Shown in pieces: positions 41,601 through 53,600 of a stretch of 64,000 nucleotides of DNA. A model generated the notes under the pieces. The model saw only the letters and a list, made by a program, of their open reading frames with translations. It did not search any database and had not been told where the DNA came from. The translations under genes were made by a program, and so were the position numbers. The stretch covers positions 530,832 to 594,831 of the forward strand of contig NMRA01000174.1 of NCBI GenBank assembly GCA_002633005.1, in the 5' to 3' direction. The DNA is from Phoronis australis (taxonomy: Eukaryota > Phoronida > Phoronidae). Numbering within the stretch: the first letter of the stretch is position 1; each line of letters begins with the position of its first letter.

Positions 41601-44600
41601 TCTTTATCCTCACTTGGCATGCATTCCACAGACATGAGAATCTCATGAAAAGCCAAGAACATGGTAGACTTTACGAGATATTGTCATGTATAACAAGTGA
41701 CACACGTGATCACCTCAGCTTCTTCAGTGAGATTCTTGTATCTACAAAACTCTATCCCGGCTTTACTAACACATTTCAGTTATGCAACACTCTGGAGATG
41801 TTTTCTATACCTTTTGAATAATTGCAATATATGTTGGTATCGAGATGCTCAGAGTACAGAGCTCTATTTTTTAAGATAAGATATGTTATGAAACTTTCTG
41901 GTGGTTGATGTTATCAATTTTACAAACACCAGGGTTTTTTGACAATCATTTAGCCTTGGGGTTATTTAGTAACCCTAAAAATTGACTTCAACTACGAAAT
42001 TATTGTTAGCTCATAAGACCTTGGACTTTGTCCTGACTACTTTCATTTGAGGACTAATCTTTTGAACACTTTGTAATACTTAGGATCACTATGACTTTGG
42101 AATGACTACTTTCATTTGAGGACTAATCTTTTGAACACTTTGTAATACTTAGGATCACTATGACTTTGTCCTGACTACTTTCATTTGAGGACTAATCTTT
42201 TGAACACTTTGTAATACTTAGGATCACTATGACTTTGNTGAGGACCAGTTTTCACCAATGAGTAACTAGTTCTCAAAATCTGGGACACCGGTAAGTGACT
42301 ATTGCCGCACTTACTGTCTGAGCTCCACACCCGGAATAGAGTGTGGTTTACTAAGCGTGTGATTAAGTTTTAAATTTTGACTTTGATTACAAATGTTACT
42401 TTCTTTAGAATACCAAGGGCGTTGAAAGCAATAATAAGGTGATGGGCCTGTTAACATTGTGTTCTTTTTGTTCTCTTGTGTTATTTTTTATGTCACGCAA
42501 TCACTAATAAGCTGTTTATTTTACTTAATTTGCCATTAATAAAAATTAAGTTGCTTGTTGAAAACATTTTGTTTAACGGAGATATAATCGACACTCCATT
42601 CAATACAAAGTTATACTTTTTGATGCTTGTATGTAATTGACCAGTGAAAAATATACACTGATCTGTTCTTTTTAATGACTTCAGGTTCCTGTTTGAAGGC
42701 AGAGATATCAAACTGAATACAACTTGTGGGGTGTTCATTACAATGAATCCAAGGTAAGTCTAAGTCAAGCACACACACATTGTGCTGTTACTGCCAATCA
42801 CTCATGTCAAAGTATGTTATGTTATGGAATTGTAGCTTTGTTAGAGTTGTATATGCTCACACTTTTAAGTAACTCGAGCCAATTCTATGTCTCCATGGTG
42901 AAACTTAATTGTATAATTCTTCTATTGTTCTGCATCCAACGTCTTGTTGAATAGCTGTCACTTGAAATCATTCCCAACATCTTTGACTATTTCTATCCAC
43001 TTCAGTATGAAACTTTCATAAATTGAATTTATCCATAAGTTTGTAAACTGGTGGCACTGAGAGCAAGTGATTGAAACGCATCAATCTTTAACCCTGTTCA
43101 CCTCTTATTTGGCAGAGATAATGACGGTGTTCTGTTTTACTTAGTTACGCAGGGCGTGTTGAACTCCCTGACAATCTGAAGTCTCTGTTCCGCTCCGTAG
43201 CCATGATGGTGCCGGACTATGCCATGATTGCTGAAATTATGCTCTTCTCAGAAGGGTTCACCGCCGCTCAGTCACTGTCTGGAAAGATTGTCAACCTCTA
43301 TCAATTGTCCAGCAAGCAGCTCTCTCAGCAGGTGAGACACCTTTTTTGGCTTTGCTGTATGCCGTCTTTGTCATTTCTGTATCCTCACTTAGCGTGCATT
43401 CCATAGACATGAGAATCTCATGAAAAGGCTAGACTTTGCGAGATATTGTCATTTATTACAAGTGAAACACGTGATCACCTCAGCTTCCGTAGTGAGGTTC
43501 TTGCATCTGTTCTACAAAACTCTATCCTGGTGTTACTCCCAAATTTCAATTATGCAACACTCAAGAGACGTTTCCTATACCTTTTGAATATAGGCAACAT
43601 ACGTTGGTATCGAGATGCTAAGGGTACAGAGCTCTATTGCTTGAAGATAAGATATGTTATAAAACTTTCTGGTGGTTGATGTTATCAATTGTACAAACAC
43701 CAGGGTTTTGACTATCACTCAGAAAAAGAAAGTGAGAATCTCACTGGATTCCAGTTAGATTCCAGTTAGATTCTCACTAAATCACCAATTATAGTTAGAA
43801 ATGCCAGTGAGAACCCAGTGGGAATTGAACAACAGGGGCAGTCAGTGAGAAAATGGTGAGAAAATGTTATGTGACAGTGAGAATCCAGTGAGAATTTTGG
43901 TCTTAGAAAAATTCTGAGTGAGAATCAGTGAGAATTTCAGACTTAGGAAAAATCTGAGTGAGAATTGAGTGAGAATTTGGACTTGCCAAAATTGGAGTGA
44001 GAATTCAGTGAGAATCTAAGATAAACAAACACCCTGATTGGCTGTAACTGTAGAAATTTCAGTTGAACCAGATTTCTGAATTCAAACTAAAATGGCGCCT
44101 GAGGAATGAGCAGTTGGAGAAATAGCTTGAAGATTGTTGATGTTTTTCTCACAAATATTCTGAAATTACTGAACAGTTTGTCTGCAAGTCAACCACAGGT
44201 GATCCTGCACTGATTTTGCGTGTTAATAAGCTTAAGGTTAGTACATTTCCTACATCTAGTAGAGTGCATGAAGCACCAGTATTAGGCTGATGTCTTCATT
44301 CTGTGTTGACAGCTGAGTTTTCAGTATTTTGCTGATTCACCAAAGGCATTATAGTTATTATTTTATGTCTGCTATATTTCACAATTAGCAATTATTAAAT
44401 TGTATCCTTAGTCAAAGTTCAAGATAAACTCACAAAAATAAGCAGTGTTTTGGTTACCAAAAAGGTTTGATCTCGATTCTATTCAGTCAGTGGCTGAAAA
44501 GGCACACACAAAATTTTCTAAGTTCAAAATTCTCACCCAGTGAGATTTTCACTCAGTGAGAATTTCATTAACACATTCAAATTCTCACTAATTTGCATAG

Positions 44601-47600
44601 CATTCCTATTGAGTTAGAATTTCAGTAAGACAAATTCTCACTGAGTGGGAATGCTATGCAAATTAGTTAGATTCTCACTGAATTCTAACTGGAATATCAC
44701 TGTATTCTCACTAGAGTGAGAATTTTTTTCTCACTAATTTAAATGGCATCTTAATTAGTTAGATTCTCACTGGAATCTAACTGGAATCCAGTGAGATTCT
44801 CACTGGCTTTCGGGATTAGAATTTCCTGAAACTTTTTCATAAGGGTGGGTTTATTTAGTAACCATAAGAATTGGCTTCAACTGCTTAATTATTGTTAGCT
44901 CATAAGACCTTAGTCTTTGTCCTGACTACTTTCATTTGAGAACTAAGCTTTTGAACACTTTGTAATACTTAGGATCACTATGACTTTGGAATGCGCGCCA
45001 TCAAGTCAGTTCTGGTGATGGCTGGCCACAGGAAGCGTAACATCCAGATGGAGGATCCCAACTCTGTTATGTCTCAAGAAGAAGAGGCTCACATCCTGAT
45101 CCACGCCCTCAGGGATGCCAACCTGCCCAAGTTCATAGCTGAGGATGTGCCGCTCTTCGAGAGTATTCTGGCAGATCTGTTCCCAGGAATCTCACCTCCA
45201 CAGCAAGACTTGGGGCTACTAGAGGTTAGTAGTCTGTCAGATAATGTTGATGTTTAGGTAATCATAAGTACCGCTGAATGGTTTTTGATTGGCTCTTATG
45301 TTTAGGTTGCGTTCTGGGCATAATGAAACACTTGCATTTATTAACTTTTCTGCCCATGTGCTTGTGTTTGTCGCTGACTTGGAAGTAAAATAAATCCAAC
45401 CTCTCTATAATTTTGTTTACTTTTTTAAAATGATTTACAACATACTAAACAACCATCTTAATTTTAACGTCTTAGTCATGCAACTGTACATCTCACATTT
45501 CTTCTACATTCTAGGTGTTTCAGCATGTTGTAGTTGTTTAGTTTGGAGAGCATGTTACATCTCACTTCACATTAATTTGAAATTAGAAAGTCCGCCTCAT
45601 TGTGTCCTATTTCTTTTGCCAGAAAGCCATATCAATGTCTGTAAGGGATTGTGGTCTCCAACACTGGTCGTCCCAGATTGATAAGGTCAAGCAGCTCTAC
45701 AGTCAGATCCTGGTCCGCCATGGGGTCATGCTGGTTGGTCCAACAGGGGGCGGTAAGACCACTACACGCAACATCCTGCAGAGGGCGCTAGTTTTGTTGC
45801 CTACCCTCTCAGCTGAAGGCAAGGACAATCAGGAAAAATCTAAGCTTGTTGTAAGTTTGCATTTTATTGTCTCAATGAAATTTTTGGCTAATTTATGCAT
45901 TTCAGATTATTGGCTTTACAATTCAAGAATGATTTATAGGCAAAATTTAATGACTGGTTTTAAAAACGCTTTAAAATACTTGTCGATAACTTACCTGGCA
46001 ATAAGTCACTCTGGCTTTGAGTCTGGATCCTTTCAGAGCTTGTAACTCAAAAATCGAACAAACACAAATGATGTGAATAATATAGAACTTCCGTCATTAT
46101 TCATTTGTCTTTCTTAGAAGAGTTGGCTAAGATGGGGCAGTAACTTTTGAAATCTCTGTGAGACATGCAGGTGCTGAATTAACATGTAATTTGGCATAAG
46201 GTGTATTTGCTTCAACTTCCAATTATGATGTTACAAAATGTTTTGTCTATTAGTAACTTAGTTGATAAAAGCACACTGTAATTTGTTTTGATGGCGATGA
46301 TCGTTGAACTGTCATATAGTCTGCTTGTTGAGCATCAGTTGTTAAACAGTGGTTACGAAAGAAATGAACTCGAGAGTTCACAACGAAAGTAGTCAACAAA
46401 ATAATAGTTCAATCTAAAAGAGCAGGTCCAATTTCTGGCAGATACTGATGATTGCTTTTTGATTGATGGTTGAATAAATCACCAACATTTTTAGTCCTGC
46501 AACATCCAATGTATGAGAAAGGTCTTACTGTTTTATAGATTAAACAAGTCATTAATTTATTAATAATATTTTTACTATAATATCAATGGAAACAGTCATC
46601 AGTATAACAAGAAAACTTTGTGAGTTCTCTGCTATACATATTAATGTCTTAATTGACATAATACTTTCAGCACAATCGTTCTAAGAAGGGCGTGGTTGAG
46701 ACCTTCACTATCAATCCTAAGTGTGTTAAACTGGGTGAACTCTATGGTGAGACAGACCCCAATACATTTGAGTGGACGGATGGGTTGATAGCCACAGCTG
46801 TTAGACGATTTGCACGTGAAGCTGCCAACATTTCAGCCTCCAATCCATCTTTGGATGACCAGTCTCTTGGCACAGTCACTCCAGTGGCCTCTGCTTACGG
46901 AAGAGAGGTGTGTACTGTAATTTTATGGAAGGAATTGAGGAGAGATTTGAAGTGTATTCTTTACACATGTCGGAGTTATGTTTTTGTGACTTTTTTGAAA
47001 AAGCATTCTCACTGTTATAAATGCACTACTGACTGGATTAAGACTTTGTGAATTCAATTTTGAAGAAAAAATTATATCATTTTTCACACTTACTTTGAGA
47101 TCAAGCCATTATAAATCTACATTTTAGTGTGCTCAAATGAAGGTGTCTTTGAACTGAAATTCACTAAATGTGCTTATAAATGATTGATTTACTAACATAA
47201 AGTCACATTTTCAACCGACTTTATTTTGGGTAAAACAATAAAATGTTTGAATTTTTAAATTGTGGTCACAGAAGATGTTCTGTTGCCATTCATAAAAGTG
47301 CAATCGTATGGTTAAATTGTCTGAATAGTTTGAGAGACAATTGTAATGTGAATGTTATCTTGCAGTCTCAACGGGCTAGCGCCAACAGTCACCATCCTAC
47401 AGGAGCAGAGACACCTGTTGGCCAGCCCTCTCGCTCAGGCAGCACCAAACTATCAGAGTCGGCTGAGGACAGTGGAAGCGACCATGAGAGAGTGCCTAGT
47501 GAATGGCGCTGGTTGGTGCTCGATGGGCCCGTAGATACATTGTGGGTTGAGAATTTGAATACTGTGCTCGACGATTCCAAAGTTTTGTGTCTAGCCAATG

Positions 47601-50600
47601 GAGAGCGCATCAGTCTGGGTCCTGGAATGAGGCTTCTATTTGAGGTGGATAATCTGGTGGAAGCCAGTCCTGCAACTATCAGTCGTTGTGCTATGGTCTA
47701 CATGGTAAGAGGGTGAAGTACTTTTATTACTCATGAAGTGCTATTAAAATATCACGAACTGGTAATTGTCTATTTATCCAGCCACTCGTAATAAATTAGC
47801 TCTATCTGTCTGTATTTTTTATCAGAATAGTTTAGCTACTACATGCTACAGTGCATGTTGTTTGTTTTACGTGTATGCATATTCAAGTTAAGATTTCATT
47901 AAACAAGCAGATCAGTAATTTTATGTCATGTTAAATTTCATGTTCATGAATAAAAACTGGCGAAAAGGGCACCATTTCTGGAAGGATTTAAGGGGGGTTA
48001 TGCTTTGTAATTAAAAAGTATAATTCAATAACTGTCAGTATGATGACTTCAATAGATGTTTTGGGTCCTATAGTGACTATTTTTTTTCTTTTTTTATTTC
48101 TGGTTCCCTTGGGATGTGTCAAAGTGAAATAATATGAATGGCTGTTTGTCTCTTTGAACTACTGTTAAACTTTTGTAATAAGTGCTTTATTTCATTATAA
48201 CAAAAACAGAAACCATAGTTTGATGAAATTTGAGGTCACTTTAAAGCTCAGTTTTATTACAAAAAAGTTTTACATAAAATTATGAAGTGTCCCTACCTTA
48301 GCCTCCCTGTCAGAAACCTTTCTATAAATATTTCCTGCCTTCCAGGACCCTGTCGACCTTGGCTGGACACCCTTTGTTAAAACATGGATTTCTCGCCTTC
48401 CTCGTGATCTTCCTGAGAGTGGCCGTAACTTCCTGTTAGATATGTTCAACACATACCTGGAGAAGGGTCTCAACTTCTGGAAGACATACGCCAAGCACCA
48501 GCTGGTGCCTGCACCGGAGATGAGTATCGTCATGAGTCTCTGTCACATACTATCTGCGTTTCTTGACTTCATGGACAAGAATGGTGGCTTTGGGCAGCCA
48601 GGTGAGCGATGGATAATGATGTGTTGGACTATACCAGTTAAGTTTGGTTAAAAAAGTACTCAGGTGTCCTGATGCCCTTTGCATTGCAGCAAGTCTTGTT
48701 AGGCCACAGCTACGGGCCCATTGCACTGATGTTTTGATTATGGCTTTAGGATTTCTCAGCATTGGCTCCCCTTGGGAAAAGCTTCCAATATTCCCATGTT
48801 TCTCAGGAACCAATTTCCCGTGGTTGGTAAGTGGTAAGATGAACATTTTTCGGTATAGCATAGAATAGAGTGAACAAATGAAGTTTCACTTAAATGCCTT
48901 TCTCCACTGCACAATTTAGCCAAATGTCCTAAAATGCATTCTTATCAACCAGATAAAGAGCCTGTACAGACAGCCAGGCCGGGTAGTGGTGCTGGAAGTG
49001 ATCGATCAAAGGGATCCAGCACCAAGGAAGAAAAGAAGAAGGCAAGAGCTGCTGCCAAGCAGAAGACGAACCTTAAAACAATTGATGAGAGTGGGGCTAA
49101 GAAGACACACAATAAAGACCAGATGGGGTAGGTTGATGCTTGCAGATGAATTTTGATTGATGCATTGTCATCACTTGTTAGTGCTTGTTGTTTGTTACTA
49201 CTTTAGCGCAAGTTGTTTGTTTGATTAAAAAACTCTGGGACCAAATGCCTCCACAAAAAGTTATGTAAACAAGTCTTATGAAATCAAATCTTAATTGTGA
49301 GAAACCCAGGTGCCGAATAAATGTAATATTAAGTATATAAACTGACTTAATGCCCTCATTCAGGTCCATGTTTTCATTCATTACCTTGAGTGTCACCAGC
49401 ATTACCTTGCGATACATTCTTAATTGACTTTTAATCCCCTGTTTTTAAATACTGTTTCCAGTTCAACAAAGCAGTACTACCTTCAGAAGAACCCAACCCA
49501 ATTGATCAACATGCTTGGCAAGTTGTTTGTCTTTGCCTTCACGTGGAGTGTTGGGGCCACATTCAAGAGGAGTGAGGACCTGGATGATGATGGAGGACTA
49601 ATAAGGAGGGACCAACAAGACAAGGGGGCCAATGAGATTAATCTCTGTTATGAGTTTGACAGTTTTGTGCATGAGACATTTGAGACTCCACCCCCTTTTG
49701 GTAAGAGTTTTTTGTGAGATTGTTTTTAAAAGTTTTATCCACCTGCCTTATTTGACATTTCAAAATTAAACTTGATAGAGGCATCTTTGCCACTATTCAA
49801 TTGATCTCAGCTTCCACTTTATTCCGAGACAAATTAAAAGCAAAGTCAATGGGCTGAAAGCATTATGGTTGGTAGGTTATTCAGAATAGGCTGGCCAATG
49901 CTCAAACACTAGATGGAGCTGCTGGTTGATACAGTAGTGGTTTTAATAAATGACTAGTATGTTATTTTCATTTTTTAATTCTTTGAAAATAAAGTCAACT
50001 TGGTTGTATGAATGGTAGCAATGTAGGGCGCAAATTCTGATTACTTGTGATCATCAATGTTTACTTGTCTTGTAAAGGTCTGATCTTAAAAGTTTTGCAA
50101 AACTTTACCAGAAATAAGTTATAGATTGTGGGAAGCACCAGACATGTAACATTTGAACATTTTACTCTTCCTTCCTGGTTGGACTTTTTTCTATTTCGTT
50201 TGGTTTTCTCGTTTTTTTACTAGAGGTGCTGTTTCTTCAACAGGTGTCCGTCTGCCATCTGGTAACAAGACCATCTACAGTTATTTTGTTGACATGGAGT
50301 CATCTGCTTTTGTGCTGTGGGACGACCTTGTACCGAAAACTAGGTCACTCATTGAGAAGGGAGCGATGATTTCCATGGCAGACGCAATGAGCGGTGGAGG
50401 AGGGGGGATGGACAAGCCCAAGCATGACTCCAACGAACTTGTCGTTACCGTAGATACCGTTCGCTACTCGTTTCTGGCCAGCCTGCTTCTATTGCAAAAA
50501 AACCCAGTGTTGTTGACTGGTAAGAATGTACCCAAAAATCTGCAGCTCTATTAGCTGTATATTGTTGTTATTTTGTTCAAAATTTTTATCATGTTTAAAC

Positions 50601-53600
50601 TAATGTGGGATTTTCATAAGAAAAATTTTAAAAATAATCGTTGCTTTGACAACCATGATGTGTTTTTGACTATAACTTTTTGACCATTTCGTGAAACCTT
50701 ATGAGATATTGACAAAAAACTGAGAGGTAGTGACTGTTTTTAATTATAATTTAACGGTGATAACCTTGTCACTGACAACATTGCTTTCTACAATGTTCTC
50801 AAAACATTCACGTTTTAACCTCTCTCTTTTAGCTCTCAAGTTTTTATTGTTACAAAAATTATATTATAATGCAATGTATTTTTGTTTTATCCAGTTGCTT
50901 ACTTTTTACGACATTTTGTTCAGTATTGCACTTCCATTAGATAGTTCTGTGCTCTTCTACATTCAACAGGTGAATCTGGTGTTGGCAAGTCGGCCATTGT
51001 ACATGACCTGCTAAAACGGCTCAGTCGAGAGGGTGGGACTACTTTCAAGCATGGTACAGTCCTGGGCAGTGTACTCAACTTTACAGACAAGAACGTCAGC
51101 CTGCTGGAGAACATCAGCAGTCTCACCAAGTCAGAGACAGATAAGAGTAAGTGATGGTCACTCTGTACAGACACCATTAGGTGTTAGAAACACGTCACCA
51201 GTATAACAAATTTTATTTAATCTGAACTCTGTTCTGCAAATTTTACTGTTTGCCGCTTGTGTTTTATGAACATTATTGTTTATTTTGTATCATCAAATTT
51301 CCTTACATTAGGAATCCATTTCACGAAAATTAGTAACAGTGTCTTTACGTTATCACATGTTATGTTGCAATTGTTGAACTATGTTGATGTCATGCCTGCC
51401 ATCAAACTTAAGACTTATGGCTTGTGCCACAGAATGGAAGTTTTCATCTTGTTCTGCAAAATACAATATGTTCACCTATTCCATCGTAAGCTTGTTGCAC
51501 TATCAATACTAACATGGTAATCTTCTGAGGTTGAATCGTCACGGTGAATATGAATTGCTTTCCATTATGACTGTCAGAGTTTAGCTTGAGTTTGGTTTGG
51601 CCAAAGTTGTGTAATTATGTTAGATCATCATAATGACGCTTTTGAAGGACTTATATATAGTGCTGCCTGACCATTTTAACTATACAGGCAGAAGTCCCCA
51701 GTATGTGTTGTCCATAGGCTACAGCTCCATCCTGTTCACAGGGTGTAACAGGTTAACCAGTTGATGCTTGCTTCTTTACCGTATATTGTTTGTAAACTTG
51801 GATGACCTCTTCAGGAACTATCAAGCTAACAGATGGATAGGACAATATTGTGCAGTTCACACTGGGGAGTTTCCATTCATATATTAGATGGATGTTGTCA
51901 TTAGTTTCCAAGTTTTTGGATGGCATAGTGGCAATTGGAGTGAAGATCAAACTGTCCTAATGTCCTTGAAAATATGGCTTTGTTTAAAAAGCATTATGCT
52001 TTTATAGTGACTTAAATTTTAAAAAAATCAAATTGTGGTTAAAAGTACTGTGTACAGTACAGTCACAGCAAAAATAAACACACAAGATAGTGTTCTCCAT
52101 CTCAATAGGTTATGGTATCTCATCGTAACTTGACGTTTCAGGTTGTGATTTCTTCACCCAACAATTATGGCAAGGAATTCCACTAACGCTCTTGTCATCA
52201 TGACTGGGTTATTTTGTCGATTCATTTTTTGCAGTTTGTTTTACATATATCTTTCATAGATGATCCTTTTTGGAAGAATTTGAGAAATCTGTTCTTGCCA
52301 ACTATCCTAACATTACCTTGTGCATTGTTAAAATATTCTCTTTAGTGACATGACTTAACATTCCCTGAATGGTTTTTAATTGATTTTTTTCATGGTGGTT
52401 TAATCAAAGAAGTTAGAAACCTAAACAAGTCATACTATATGCATAGCACGATGTCTTTCTCTGGTGACAAACTAGATTAGTCATGGTTTACACTTTACCA
52501 TGTATGATATATGACAACTTGTTTTTCCTCAGAACCAAGAAAAAATAAAGGTAACTTGTGTCTCCTCAGCTTATGTTGCATTTCCCAAATGTTTCCACAG
52601 AATATTGGAGTGTTTCATTGTTTCATCATTTCATGTTCAATTTCCCCCATATCCTTAACTAATCAAGTTCCATTTTGCCATCTGTTCACATTATTTAGGG
52701 ATTTCGCAAGATATTTCATATTTTTAAAATAAAATGCTTGAATTACTTTTAAAATTTACCACGCTGCAAGATAATTTGCAAAAATATTACTGAGCTGCTT
52801 GCTTTGAAGTCCTCTTTTCAAAATTCACATTAATTCGTGTGTTCTTTCTCTTTCATATCTGTGTTGATATTGAAAATCCCTCAGAAACTCTTGTGATACC
52901 CCTTTGAACTTCACTGCTTGTAATTCCAAGCTGCTTTTAATTATATGGCAAATCTAGAATCTAAAATTTTGTTTTGTATAGCTACATGATATATATAATT
53001 GTGTTCCATTTAAACTAGGTACACTGTTGTCAAGGTGTTTGTTAAAGCTACATTCAATTTTTTCAGTAATGAAATAAAAAATTTGAAGTTATGCTTTAAA
53101 TGTTGTATTTATTGAGTAGTGATTGTTTTGAAATGACTAAATCTATTTTATTATTAACTGATTCATTGCTATATCTATCTCTGGATCACTTGTATCTAAA
53201 AGGTCAATGCTCACAATCTGATGAGCTGTGTGTAACAATGTTTTAGAAATAATTCACAATGTGTGTGTCTCCTCTTCAGATGCAGAAAAAAGTTCAGGTA
53301 ACTTCACTGGTGACCCTTTTATCCCTGAATACTGTTGTTCACTGTACAAACTTGCATACCTGATCCTTTACACCTTTCGATATTTTTCAGTTCCATTATA
53401 GTCTATATTTGAAAATTAAGGTGATTGTCAACCTTCATCGATTTTGTTCCAAAATGCAATTTTCACATATTGTATGGAATATCTGTTTTTCATTACTATC
53501 CATAAAATATATTTCCACCATCATTTATGCATGAAATACGGTAGTTGGTGAAAACAACTTCTACATGGCAATTCTTTACTGGCCATTTCAGGCCTTAAAC

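Larger units (their letters stand above)
40447..42237 (+). repeat. First copy of duplicated segment (haplotype A, exons 37-38)
   Basis: 1,791 bases that recur from 42239 with many substitutions and indels. It ends exactly at the N (42238), inside the first 17 bases of exon 39. It lacks the 1.1-kb insertion present in the other copy. Confidence 0.85.
42239..44988 (+). repeat. Second copy of duplicated segment (haplotype B, with insertion)
   Basis: This repeats the 40447-42237 segment and carries an additional insertion of about 1.08 kb (43729-44811). It runs without a break into the complete exon 39, so it is the copy joined to the downstream gene. Confidence 0.85.
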
